NCBI GenBank assembly: GCA_910579685.1
Contig: CAJTVN010000028.1
Coordinates: 1-52,407, forward strand
DNA length: 52,407 nucleotides
Source: an uncultured Lachnospiraceae bacterium
GTDB taxonomy: Bacteria > Bacillota > Clostridia > Lachnospirales > Lachnospiraceae
Direction: 5' to 3'
Part shown: in pieces, positions 41,459 to 50,499 of the stretch
Numbering within the stretch: the stretch's first letter is position 1
Layout of the letters: each line of letters begins with the position of its first letter
Translations under genes and position numbers: made by a program
The notes under the pieces: generated by a model
What the model was told of the DNA's origin: nothing
Database searches by the model: none
What the model saw: only the letters and a program-made list of their open reading frames with translations

Positions 41459-42139
41459 TCAGACTTCCTCAAGCATTCTGCGCACCCCGGTAAATCCCGT
41501 CTCACCGCTGTTGTACACCGGCACCTTCGTATCTTTTAGATACGGGGCCAGAGCCGACATGGAAAGCTGCGCCATCACAATACAATCCACTTCCTGTGAG
41601 AGACTGTCGATGGCTTCCACCAGAATTTCGTTGTGACGTGCGATGTTTCCTTTGGAATATTCCTCAAATGCCTCACTGCACAGAACCGTTTTCCTTTCAA
41701 TCTGCACGCCGGCCTCCGCCGCCGCGATATCCAGAAGTCGCTCAGAGGAAGGCACCGTGGTGGCAAGAGTTGCCAGCATACCGATTTTCTTTCCCGTGCG
41801 CACCGCCTTTTCCATCATAGGGCGGTCGATCTGGGCGATTGGCACATTCACAAGAGGCCTTCCCAGTTCCGCCGCATAGTTGAAGGTGGAACATGCGAGC
41901 AGGATCAGATCAACCCCCGCCTCCTCCAGATTATGGGCATACTGGGCAAATTTAAAATAATTTACCTTCGGTATCACGCCCGCGCCTGCCTTAATGTTAT
42001 CTCTCTGAATCGTATCATCACAGAGGTGCATAATCTGCACCTCGGGGATAAACTTCTGAATATAGGGCTCCATAGCCTTGATGGTGATATGGGACGCATG
42101 GATAATGCCCAGTGTCTTTTTACTCAAATCTTTACTCAT
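41459..42139 (-). CDS. Asp/Glu racemase superfamily protein with altered second active site
   Basis: A 226-residue protein from ATG 42139 (MSKDLSKKTLG) with AGGA upstream. The first catalytic Cys is present in LLACSTFNYAA (about residue 83). At the second site racemases carry Cys in a GCTH-type motif; here the segment is VDCIVMAQLSMSAL, with Gln aligned to that Cys. One-Cys members of this superfamily are decarboxylases or isomerases rather than racemases. Its place in a sugar operon argues against amino acid racemisation. Actual substrate unknown. Confidence 0.85.
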   Translation of the reverse strand: MSKDLSKKTLGIIHASHITIKAMEPYIQKFIPEVQIMHLCDDTIQRDNIKAGAGVIPKVNYFKFAQYAHNLEEAGVDLILLACSTFNYAAELGRPLVNVPIAQIDRPMMEKAVRTGKKIGMLATLATTVPSSERLLDIAAAEAGVQIERKTVLCSEAFEEYSKGNIARHNEILVEAIDSLSQEVDCIVMAQLSMSALAPYLKDTKVPVYNSGETGFTGVRRMLEEV

Positions 42140-42172
42140 ATTTCCTCGCATTCTGCCGCAGCCCGCGGCCCT

Positions 42173-43834
42173 CTATTTGATTACCAGATAGGAAACGCCA
42201 TGTGTGGGCATGGTAAATTTAATTTCCACATTTCCACCCGCCGTATCGAGCGCCGCATCCTCTGAAAACTTCTCCAGACCATCCCTCTTCTTGATGGCGT
42301 CATACTGCTCTCCCTCCGGGAACAGAGGCGAACCCTGGCGCAGCCACTCCGTATAAGCATTGGAATGCTCCGCGTCAATGCGATAATGCTCCACATTAAC
42401 CTTTCCATCACCCAGGCCAGACACGGTAAGGGTAATCTCCTTGTCTTCCTTCTTATCAATATCGTTGCAATGGCTGTAAATCACGACCTGTGTTTCCCCG
42501 TTTTTGCCCTTCACCGCAAAGCCGGACACGTCAGTTTCCTCGCCCTCGCCTGTATATCTGCTGTGATCCTTTTTCCCAATCTCCGGCTCCTTGAGGAAAT
42601 CCATGGACTGTGCGCCATCGCTCTCAAATGCCAGCTTCTCGTAGCCCAGAGCGCCATAGATGCGGAACATATTGAACACGGCTTTGTCGATTCCCTGGGT
42701 GGAAAAGGTCCTGGTTCCCTCAAAACATCTCTCTCCCGGGAACATGAACGCCCATGCCAGAGGCCTTACCTTGATACCATAGCGGGTGCAGAGCTGATCA
42801 ATCTTTTCATACGTAGACGCCACATAGGTCGCATAATATTCCGTGTTCCGGAACCTCATATTGGCGTTGTCGTACACGCCGCCTGCTGCCCAGCCGTCCG
42901 GATCCGCCTCGGAAAGCACCACTTCGCGGTCCTGGAATCCGTATTTTACAATCGAGTCCAGACCCACCTTCACCTGATGCACCAGGCTTTCCACAGAGGG
43001 AACCGCCTTGGGCGCATGCATCTCAAAGGGGAATCCGCCTCCCTTAACATGGAAGGTGATGAAATCCAGCCTGGTTCCCTTCTCGCCTGTACAGAAGTTC
43101 ACGCCCTCCCTGCAGTGCTCCAGGAAATAATCAAAGAATTTCTGGGCCCGGCCGCCCTCAAAAATTCCTGTCACGGCAGGTCCGGACAATCTTGCGCCTG
43201 GCGCTGCCTTATGTACCGCATGCTCCGTGTAATCATACAGCTTGCAGTACTCTGCCACAGTGCCGCTCCAGTAGAAAATATCCGGCTCGTTCCACAGCTC
43301 ATAGTACCATGTCTCGATCTCTTTCTCCCCGTAGCGCTCTGCCAGATGGCTGATGACCGCCTTGATAAAATCATGCCACTTATCATAGTCCTTGGGCGGG
43401 CAGGTCCAGCCGACCTCCTTATACTGGCCGTACTTCTCCCAGTTTCCCTTGTCCATGGTCTTAAGATAAGCCGTGTCCACCAGATCCATGGGCATAAAGC
43501 CGAGCTCTATAAAGGGCTTGTTCCCCGTCTCCAGATAAGCGTCAATAATCCTGTCATACCAGGTAAAATCATAAACCGCCTCTCCCGCCTCGTTCTCCCA
43601 GTAAATGTTTGTGGAACCGAATTTGTAGGTTCCATGGCAGTTGCCCGTGCAGAACATAAAATGGGTTCTCACATAATAGGGGGCGTCCTCAAGCGCCGCA
43701 AACTTGCGAAGCAGCTCCTTTCCCTCGGGGATGTAGGTATAGTTGCATTCGTCATATCCGATCCAGCGCCATAAATGCTCCTGCTCTCCTGTTGTTTTTC
43801 CTGCGTCGACTTTTACTGTTACCCGGTTACTCAT
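42173..43834 (-). CDS. GH39 beta-xylosidase-like glycosidase
   Basis: A 553-residue cytosolic enzyme from ATG 43834 (MSNRVTVKV), with GGAGG nine bases upstream. The acid/base Glu is in YYELWNEPDIFYW (about 183) and the nucleophile is the Glu of VVLSEADPDGWA (about 309), with a C-terminal beta-sandwich. Family 39 hydrolyses beta-xylosides and iduronides. No signal peptide, so it acts on imported oligosaccharides, in line with the OppBCDF transporter just upstream. The start lies seven bases inside the end of the oppF-like gene, so translation is coupled. Confidence 0.9.
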   Translation of the reverse strand: MSNRVTVKVDAGKTTGEQEHLWRWIGYDECNYTYIPEGKELLRKFAALEDAPYYVRTHFMFCTGNCHGTYKFGSTNIYWENEAGEAVYDFTWYDRIIDAYLETGNKPFIELGFMPMDLVDTAYLKTMDKGNWEKYGQYKEVGWTCPPKDYDKWHDFIKAVISHLAERYGEKEIETWYYELWNEPDIFYWSGTVAEYCKLYDYTEHAVHKAAPGARLSGPAVTGIFEGGRAQKFFDYFLEHCREGVNFCTGEKGTRLDFITFHVKGGGFPFEMHAPKAVPSVESLVHQVKVGLDSIVKYGFQDREVVLSEADPDGWAAGGVYDNANMRFRNTEYYATYVASTYEKIDQLCTRYGIKVRPLAWAFMFPGERCFEGTRTFSTQGIDKAVFNMFRIYGALGYEKLAFESDGAQSMDFLKEPEIGKKDHSRYTGEGEETDVSGFAVKGKNGETQVVIYSHCNDIDKKEDKEITLTVSGLGDGKVNVEHYRIDAEHSNAYTEWLRQGSPLFPEGEQYDAIKKRDGLEKFSEDAALDTAGGNVEIKFTMPTHGVSYLVIK

Positions 43835-44894
43835 TCTGGTTTTCCTCCATATTTTCATTTTTTATTTTAAGTTCTCCGATTCCGTTCAGCTTCAGGCTGT
43901 CCGCAAAATGACATGCCACAAAGTGCCCGGGCTGTATCTCCTTGAGCGGCGGACATTCCTTCTTACAGCACTCCTTTGCATATCTGCATCTTGGATGGAA
44001 ACAGCAGCCTGACGGCAGATTCGCCGCATTGCCCGCCTCGCCCGGCATCACGATACGCTCATTTTCCACTGTGGGATCCGCAATGGGGATTGCTGAGAGC
44101 AGCGCCTCCGTATAAGGATGCATGGGATGGTAAAAAAGCTCCTCTGTCTCTGAAAGCTCCGCAACCCTTCCCAGGTACATCACGCAGACCCGGTCCGAAA
44201 TATGCTCCACCACACTCAGATTATGTGCGATAAACATATAAGTCAGATCGTACTCCTCCTTCAGCTCCTGCAGAAGATTCAGGATCTGGGCCTGAATGGA
44301 AACATCCAGGGCCGACACCGCCTCATCCGCCACCACGAACTTGGGCCCCAGGGCCAGCGCTCTTGCGATTCCGATCCTCTGTCTCTGTCCTCCGCTGAAC
44401 GCATGGGGATATCTGTTTAAATGCTTGATCTCCAGACCAACCTTGCTGATCAGATCCTTCACACGGTCGGAGATCTCATCCTCCGTATAGTCCCCCGCCA
44501 ACCGCATGGGCTCTGCCACGATGTCAAAAATCGTCATCCGGGGATTCAGGGAGGTGTAGGGATTCTGAAAAATCATCTGGATATGCCTGCGCATCCTGCG
44601 AAGAGCCTTCTTATCCAGCGAGGTAAAGTCGATTTCCTCCCCGTCAAAATTAAATTTTACGCTTCCCTCCGTGGGCTCTATAATCCTCAGTATGGTTCTT
44701 CCGAGAGTCGTCTTGCCGCAGCCGGACTCTCCCACCACGCCCAGAACCTCGTTCCGGCGGATGCTCAGCGTCACGTCGTCCACGGCCTTTACCTGACCGA
44801 TCTGCTTCTTGGCAATACCGGCCTCTATCGGATAATATTTCTTTAATCCTGTTATTTCCAGCAATGGCTGGTTGTTTTTCGCAATTTCCGGCAT
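43827..44894 (-). CDS. oppF: Oligopeptide/oligosaccharide ABC transporter ATPase (OppF type)
   Basis: A 355-residue ATPase: Walker A GESGCGKTTLGRTIL (about 55-69), signature FSGGQRQRIGIARAL, Walker B KFVVADEAVSALDVS and the OppF/DppF C-terminal cysteine-rich segment (GCCFHPRCRYAKECC), which in homologues binds an iron-sulfur cluster. Second of the two ATPases of the transporter. In this operon it likely powers uptake of beta-xylo-oligosaccharides, as related Opp-like systems do. Confidence 0.93.
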   Translation of the reverse strand: MPEIAKNNQPLLEITGLKKYYPIEAGIAKKQIGQVKAVDDVTLSIRRNEVLGVVGESGCGKTTLGRTILRIIEPTEGSVKFNFDGEEIDFTSLDKKALRRMRRHIQMIFQNPYTSLNPRMTIFDIVAEPMRLAGDYTEDEISDRVKDLISKVGLEIKHLNRYPHAFSGGQRQRIGIARALALGPKFVVADEAVSALDVSIQAQILNLLQELKEEYDLTYMFIAHNLSVVEHISDRVCVMYLGRVAELSETEELFYHPMHPYTEALLSAIPIADPTVENERIVMPGEAGNAANLPSGCCFHPRCRYAKECCKKECPPLKEIQPGHFVACHFADSLKLNGIGELKIKNENMEENQNE

Positions 44895-44954
44895 CTTTCC
44901 TCCATTTCCGCTGTCTATACGCAGCCATTTTATCAGGGAATCTCGTTTTACCTT

Positions 44955-45941
44955 CTACACATGGAAACACCTGACCAGATGACCCGGCTGCACTTCCTTA
45001 AGAGACGGTATCCCTGCTCCGCACTCCGGCGTGCGGTTCGGGCATCGTGAGCAGAACCCGCATTCCGCAGGCGGATCCAGCGGTACCGGAACATTTCCCT
45101 CTATGGCGTTTAACTTCTCCCCCGTCTTGTTGCCCAGCACCGGCATGGATTTTAAAAGTCCCCTTGTATACGGATGAAGAGGATTTTTAAAAATTTCCTT
45201 TACACTTCCGCTCTCCACCACCCGTCCCAGATACATCACGGCAATGGCGTCCGCCATCTCCGCAATCACTCCCATGTCGTGGGTGATATAGATGATGGAC
45301 ATATTGTACTCCTTCTGAAAGTGCTTCATCAAATCAGTGATCTGCGCCTGCACGGTCACATCCAAAGCCGTGGTTGGCTCATCCGCAATCAGGATCTTTG
45401 GCCGGTTCACCATGGCAAGGGCAATCATTGCTCTCTGGCACTGGCCGCCTGACATCTGATGGGGATAGGTGTAGAATTTCTGCTCCGGATCGGGCATCCC
45501 CACCGCCCGCAGCATTTCCATACACGCATCCTTTGCCGCCTTTTTGTCTTTTTTATCCTGATGTACCATGACCGCTTCCATCATCTGTGCGCCTATCGTA
45601 TAGACCGGAGCCAGACTGGCCATGGGCTCCTGAAAGATCATGGAGATCTCTCTTCCCCGCAGCTTTCTCATTTCCCTGCTGTCCGGCTTATATCCCACCA
45701 GATCCACCGGGCCGTTCCCGTTGTCATAGAGAATCTCCCCTCCCAGCACTTTCCCCGGATTCTGAACCGTACGCAGGATGGAGTGAGCCGTCACACTCTT
45801 GCCGCAGCCGGATTCCCCGATAATCCCGATGGTCTCGTTGCGCTTCAGGGAAAAAGTCACGTCATCCACCGCTTTTAAGGTTCCCGTATCCAGTTTGAAC
45901 CATGTCTTTAGATTTTTAACCTGTAAGATATATTCGTTCAT
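44955..45941 (-). CDS. oppD: Oligopeptide/oligosaccharide ABC transporter ATPase (OppD type)
   Basis: A 328-residue ATPase: Walker A GESGCGKSVTAHSIL, signature MSGGQCQRAMIALAM, Walker B KILIADEPTTALDVT and the CGFCSRCPNRTPEC cysteine cluster near the C-terminus. It pairs with the OppF-type ATPase and the two permeases in the same order as in other Opp operons. The gap to oppF is 60 bases. Confidence 0.94.
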   Translation of the reverse strand: MNEYILQVKNLKTWFKLDTGTLKAVDDVTFSLKRNETIGIIGESGCGKSVTAHSILRTVQNPGKVLGGEILYDNGNGPVDLVGYKPDSREMRKLRGREISMIFQEPMASLAPVYTIGAQMMEAVMVHQDKKDKKAAKDACMEMLRAVGMPDPEQKFYTYPHQMSGGQCQRAMIALAMVNRPKILIADEPTTALDVTVQAQITDLMKHFQKEYNMSIIYITHDMGVIAEMADAIAVMYLGRVVESGSVKEIFKNPLHPYTRGLLKSMPVLGNKTGEKLNAIEGNVPVPLDPPAECGFCSRCPNRTPECGAGIPSLKEVQPGHLVRCFHV

Positions 45942-45956
45942 AGTCCCTCCTGTCTT

Positions 45957-47081
45957 TTATTTGTACGGATCCGCCGCATCCCGCAGGCCGTCTCCTACAA
46001 AGTTGAAAGCCAGAACGGCGATGACCACGAAAAGACCGGGGATCATCATCCAGGGATACATGGAAACCGTATTGATGCTCTGTGCATCCTGCAGAAGCAC
46101 ACCCAGGCTGACAATGGGCGGCGTAAGACCGATACCCAGAAAGCTAAGCGACGTCTCTGACAGGATCATACCCGGAATTGCCAGGGTCACGTTGACAATC
46201 AGATAACTGCTAAAGGACGGGAGCAGATGTTTGGTTATGATATAGCCGTCGCTCGCCCCGGCCACTCTGGCCGCCGTCACGAAATCTTCATTTCTAAGCT
46301 CCAGGAGCTTTCCCCTCACCACCCTCGCAAGGCTCGTCCATCCGATCAGAGACAAGATGATCGTAATGGCAAAATAAGTTTGAAGCGAGGACCATGTGGT
46401 TGGAAACGCCGCAGCCAGCGCCATCCATAGGGGAATGCTGGGCATGGACATCAAAAATTCAATGACTCTCTGAATCACCGTGTCCGCTATGCCTCCATAA
46501 AAACCGGAAATTCCTCCAAACAGACATCCCAGGATAAAGGTGAAAAACACGCCCACCAGACCCGTGGTCAGGGAAATCCGAAGTGCGCTGAGCACTCTGG
46601 AATACAGATCTCTTCCCGAAAGATCCGTACCGAAGGGAAAAAACACATCGGGCTGGGGGGTTCCGAAGAAATGGATATCTCCCGGGATAAATCCCAGCAG
46701 CTTGTAGGGATCGCCGTGATAAAAGAACCTAAGCGGATATTTTTGCGTGGTATCCTCCACATAATATTTTCTCCAGGTGACAGGATCCTCCTCCTGCTTT
46801 AACCCGTAGACAAAGGGCTGCAGGGAAAAATTTCCCTCCGCATCCACGAAATGTATTTTTGTCGGTGCCATGCTGATTGCGGTCGTGCTTCTCTTCGCAA
46901 TGTCCTGCGTGGCAAAAAATTCACTGAAGAAGCCAACCACGTAGAGAACGATCAGTATAATCATTCCCGCCATCGCCAGCTTATGCTTTTTAAATTTTCT
47001 CCAGATCAGCTGCGCCTGTGTCTCCATATACATCGCTTCTTCCATGGAGACGTCGGCCTTTTTCTTTTTAAACAGGGCCAT
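45957..47081 (-). CDS. oppC: Oligopeptide/oligosaccharide ABC permease (OppC type)
   Basis: A 374-residue permease from ATG 47081 (MALFKKKKADV), with AAGGAG eight bases upstream; an upstream in-frame ATG has no site. Six TM segments and the EAA motif (VTAARVAGASDGYIITKHLLP). A roughly 120-residue loop after the first helix (VDAEGNFSLQPFVYG onward) is much longer than in peptide-specific OppC and is seen in sugar-linked members, so carbohydrate transport is favoured. Confidence 0.9.
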   Translation of the reverse strand: MALFKKKKADVSMEEAMYMETQAQLIWRKFKKHKLAMAGMIILIVLYVVGFFSEFFATQDIAKRSTTAISMAPTKIHFVDAEGNFSLQPFVYGLKQEEDPVTWRKYYVEDTTQKYPLRFFYHGDPYKLLGFIPGDIHFFGTPQPDVFFPFGTDLSGRDLYSRVLSALRISLTTGLVGVFFTFILGCLFGGISGFYGGIADTVIQRVIEFLMSMPSIPLWMALAAAFPTTWSSLQTYFAITIILSLIGWTSLARVVRGKLLELRNEDFVTAARVAGASDGYIITKHLLPSFSSYLIVNVTLAIPGMILSETSLSFLGIGLTPPIVSLGVLLQDAQSINTVSMYPWMMIPGLFVVIAVLAFNFVGDGLRDAADPYK

Positions 47082-47139
47082 GTGATATTCTCCTTCCTTG
47101 CCTCCCGCCATGGCAGGCGGCATTCTAGTCTGTGGTCTC

Positions 47140-48123
47140 TTACTGCAGCCGGATTCTCGGGTCGACTACCACCAGCAGGATATCCGATATAAAGGTTCCT
47201 ACAATCGTAATCGCCGTCAGCATGATCACGCATGCGCCCGCCAGATACATGTCCTGGGAGAGCAGCGCATTGTACAACAGAGAGCCCACCGTGGGAATAT
47301 CCAGAACGATCGCAGTCACGGTTGCGCCGGATACAATGGAAGGCAGAATACTGCCGATGGAACTGATTATGGGATTGAGCGCCACACGCACCGGATATTT
47401 GTAGATCATTTTGTTTTCCTTAAGTCCTCTGGCCCTGGCCGCCACCACATAGGGGCGCTTGAGCTCGTCCAGAAGCGTGGCCCGCAGAATGCGGATCACG
47501 TTGGCCATGCTGGCAAGACCGATAACAATGACCGGTATGGGCAGATGCTTGCACAGATCCCACAGTCTGGCAAAGCTCCACGGCGCATTCTGAAACTCCG
47601 GAGAGTAGAAGCCTCCCACGCTCAGTCCCAGATACCGGTTGCTGTAATACATCAAAATCAGCGCAAGGAAAAAGCTGGGCGTGGCAAGTCCGATAAAGCC
47701 CAGGATGGACGCCACATAATCGCCGACGGAGTACTGATGTCTTGCGGAGTAAATTCCCGTGGGAACCGCCACCGCATAGGCAAAGAGCAGGGTAATGACT
47801 GATAAAACAATGGTCATGGGCATTCTTGTGGCGATCAGCGTTTTCACCGGCTGCCTCCACTGGAAGGACTGCCCGAAATCCCCCTGGAACATATTCCGCA
47901 TCCAGAGAAAATACTGCTGCCACATGGGCCTGTCCAATCCGTACTGCCGCCTGAGATTGAGAACCACGGACTCATCCACCTCGCCCATCTGCTGCTGCAG
48001 GCTGGCTATATAAGACGTCAGATAATCGCCCGGCGGCAGCTGTATAACCACGAACGCAAACACTGACATGACTGCCAGCAATACGATCATATAGATAAAC
48101 CTCTTAAGTATGTATTTCCTCAT
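47140..48123 (-). CDS. oppB: Oligopeptide/oligosaccharide ABC permease (OppB type)
   Basis: A 327-residue permease with six hydrophobic segments and the EAA-type loop ARARGLKENKMIYKYPVRVA near the middle of the second half. GGAGGAGATC precedes ATG 48123. It forms the channel with the OppC-type protein. It comes after a 247-base gap downstream of the binding-protein gene that holds a hairpin and the dispersed repeat. Confidence 0.92.
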   Translation of the reverse strand: MRKYILKRFIYMIVLLAVMSVFAFVVIQLPPGDYLTSYIASLQQQMGEVDESVVLNLRRQYGLDRPMWQQYFLWMRNMFQGDFGQSFQWRQPVKTLIATRMPMTIVLSVITLLFAYAVAVPTGIYSARHQYSVGDYVASILGFIGLATPSFFLALILMYYSNRYLGLSVGGFYSPEFQNAPWSFARLWDLCKHLPIPVIVIGLASMANVIRILRATLLDELKRPYVVAARARGLKENKMIYKYPVRVALNPIISSIGSILPSIVSGATVTAIVLDIPTVGSLLYNALLSQDMYLAGACVIMLTAITIVGTFISDILLVVVDPRIRLQ

Positions 48124-48170
48124 CTGCTTCCGATCTCCTCCTTTCCCTGGGTTTCAGGAAGCCGGGAAGC

Positions 48171-48195
48171 AGGAAGGCGCAGTCTGCGCCTTCCT
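48171..48195. other. Strong hairpin between binding-protein and permease genes
   Basis: AGGAAGGCGCA (48171-48181) pairs perfectly over 11 bp with 48185-48195 around a 3-nt loop. There is no T run on the message strand. It probably protects the upstream binding-protein mRNA from 3' decay or damps transcription into the permease genes. Confidence 0.6.
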
Positions 48196-48238
48196 TTCCC
48201 GAGTGATATGGCAGTCATGGGAGTCCGCCGTTTTCATG

Positions 48239-48374
48239 TAAGCAATCAACAACCCCGCTGCAAGCAACGGGGCATCAAGCTTGCAGCGCTGCAGAGCAGC
48301 GGGGTATGTGACCCTTGCGGCATTCGCCAAATGTCTGCTTCGCAGCCGCTTGGCTCATTGCTCGCAGGAATCAA
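48239..48374. repeat. Dispersed structured repeat, full-length copy
   Basis: About 136 bases ending at the stop codon of the binding-protein gene; 48334-48374 matches bases 1-41 of the window. Internal pairs: CCCCGCTGC (48253-48261) with 48296-48304; GCTGCAAGC (48257-48265) with 48279-48287; CCCCG with CGGGG at 48268-48272. These compete, so two folds are possible. GCAGCGCTGC (48283-48292) is itself a palindrome. The left end boundary is approximate. Confidence 0.7.
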
Positions 48375-50419
48375 TATTTGAAATACCAGGTGTCGCCTCT
48401 GTAAGGCTTCCAGAAGTTGTAGTCGTTTGCAAAGGTGCCTTCCGTAGGCGTATTCCCCAGACGGTTGCTGATGATCACCAGACGGGGTGATACGGATACG
48501 CCGATAAACCAGCACTGGTCACTGATCCTCTGCAGGATGCTCTCTCCAAGGGATGCATATTCCGGATCCGTGTTAGACAGAGTTCCGAATCTCAGGCAGT
48601 CCTCATAGAGCTGCTGAATATCTGCCGGAGGCTGCTCGCCCTTGGTTCCGTTGCTGTCCCAGTAATCCTTGTAGGCCCTCATGAATTCCAGATCATCGTA
48701 TGCGTTTCCGGGACGCAGACGGCTGAACGCCGCACCTCTCAGGTTGAACTCACCCACACTGTCCAGGGTAAACGCCTGCATGTCGCGCTCGTTGTTCTTT
48801 CCCCTTTCAAGATAGTAGGAACGCTCCACCTGCTTTAAGGTAACCTTCACTCCCACCGCATTCCAGTACTCGCAGGCCATCTCCGACATGGGAGCAAACT
48901 CCTCGATTGTCTCCAGAATGATATTAAATTCCTGTCCGTTGGGCATGAGCCTTACGGTGTGAGCGGAATTCCACTCATAGCCGCACTCATCCAGCAGTGC
49001 GTTTGCTTTATCCACATCATATTCAATGAACGCATTCTCAAACTCTTCCTTCATGAAGGAGGTATCCGTGGACGCCGTTGCCTGCCTCACATCACCCTTG
49101 CCATAATAGAGAGTCTCATTGATGGTGTTGCGGTCCAGGGCATGGCTCATGGCCTGGCGGAATTTCACATTGGTGAAGACCTCTCTCAGATCCGGGTTCT
49201 GATCCGTAATATTAAAGGTAAACGCACAGTCGGAGCCTCTGGTATTGGCAAACAGGAACACCTGATAGTCGCCTGCCGCCTCATTTTCCTTCAGCATGGT
49301 GTAATCCGCAACCGGCAGAGGGTTCTCGCCCGCCGCATGGAGCTCGCCGCTGATCAGCTTTAAGTTACGAACGTCCTTGTCCTGCACGATCATGGCTTCC
49401 TGCTCGTCAATGTAGGGAAGCTGGTTTCCTTCCTGGTCTACCACATGGTAGTAGGGATTGCGGGCAAAGAACTTGTTTCCGTTGGTATCGATGCGGTCCA
49501 GCACCCAGGGGAACACATCAGGGGCCTCGCAGTCTTTCTGGGCCTGAGAGTTGTCCAGATGATCCTTAAAGCACAGGATCCAGGATTCATATCCCTCTTC
49601 CTTCGCCAGCTTGTCCGCATCCGGATTGTATTTAATGTGCCACTGCTGCAGATATTCCTTCGGTGCGAAGAAGCTGCGGATCAGGCCTGTGGAATAACGT
49701 GCCATGGTGATCTCAAATGCGGGATTGGGCTCCTCGAATTTGATCACCAGCGTATAATCGTCCACCGCCTCGTAAACCATGGGGATTCCGTTGCTACAGT
49801 AAGCCGCATCCACCGCCGCATTCACATCCGTGTTGAGCAGAATGTCCTCATGCCAGAACATCCAGTCCGCCGTAGTGAAGGGATCACCGTTTGACCACTT
49901 CATTCCCTCTCTCAAGTGAAGGGTAAATTCTGTGGAATCATCATTAATCTCATAAGATTGGATCAGATTGGGCTTGAAGGTTTTCAGATCCTTCTCAATG
50001 GTCAGAATCGACTGGTAGCGAAGGCACTCCGTGTCCACCTGGCCGCTGGTAGGCCCAAACGCCGCACCCGCATAAGTTCCGCCGTAAACGCCGATCTCAT
50101 CCACTTCCACTACCGCCGGTTCCTTGGGCAGACGCTCTTCGACGGGAGGAAGCTCGCCCTTTTCCACCTGCTCATGAAGCAGCGGGGATTCCTTGTACTG
50201 GCCGTCTCCCACACCGCCTCTGGTGAGATTATCGTCAGCAGAAGCCTCCTCCTTCGGAGCCTCCGCGTTATCGCTCTCCGTCTTGGTATCGTCCGCCTTC
50301 TCAGCCTGCGTACCGCTGTCCGCTGCAGGCGGCGTTGCCGGAGCTCCTCCGCCACAGCCAGCCGTTCCCATAACCATGCATGCCGTCAACAACAATGCCA
50401 TCAACTTTTTGTGCTTCAT
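48371..50419 (-). CDS. Opp-type substrate-binding lipoprotein
   Basis: A 682-residue binding protein. The signal peptide ends in GTAGC (Cys22), a lipobox. A 45-residue linker rich in A, E, D and P follows. The body is the family-5 (OppA/DppA) fold, with the marker TLHLREGMKWSNGDPFTTADW at about 170-190 (quoted as LREGMKWSNGDPFTTADW). Its size and the glycosidase neighbours suggest sugar rather than peptide binding. It is the first gene after the regulator, 80 bases apart. The stop TGA lies inside the terminal bases of the dispersed repeat. Confidence 0.92.
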   Translation of the reverse strand: MKHKKLMALLLTACMVMGTAGCGGGAPATPPAADSGTQAEKADDTKTESDNAEAPKEEASADDNLTRGGVGDGQYKESPLLHEQVEKGELPPVEERLPKEPAVVEVDEIGVYGGTYAGAAFGPTSGQVDTECLRYQSILTIEKDLKTFKPNLIQSYEINDDSTEFTLHLREGMKWSNGDPFTTADWMFWHEDILLNTDVNAAVDAAYCSNGIPMVYEAVDDYTLVIKFEEPNPAFEITMARYSTGLIRSFFAPKEYLQQWHIKYNPDADKLAKEEGYESWILCFKDHLDNSQAQKDCEAPDVFPWVLDRIDTNGNKFFARNPYYHVVDQEGNQLPYIDEQEAMIVQDKDVRNLKLISGELHAAGENPLPVADYTMLKENEAAGDYQVFLFANTRGSDCAFTFNITDQNPDLREVFTNVKFRQAMSHALDRNTINETLYYGKGDVRQATASTDTSFMKEEFENAFIEYDVDKANALLDECGYEWNSAHTVRLMPNGQEFNIILETIEEFAPMSEMACEYWNAVGVKVTLKQVERSYYLERGKNNERDMQAFTLDSVGEFNLRGAAFSRLRPGNAYDDLEFMRAYKDYWDSNGTKGEQPPADIQQLYEDCLRFGTLSNTDPEYASLGESILQRISDQCWFIGVSVSPRLVIISNRLGNTPTEGTFANDYNFWKPYRGDTWYFKY

Positions 50420-50499
50420 AGTATCTCCTTTCTTTTAAACAACTTACTGTCCGTTCTCCGGGGCGTTCCCACGATTAGAATATACGTCCCGTTTTCACA

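Noticed and set aside
42365..43774. Plus-strand ORF of 469 codons
   Set aside because: Antisense to the GH39 gene, whose catalytic residues are intact.
48239..48374. CRISPR array or riboswitch
   Set aside because: There is no regular repeat-spacer pattern; the element is at the 3' end of a gene and has another copy in an unrelated place.
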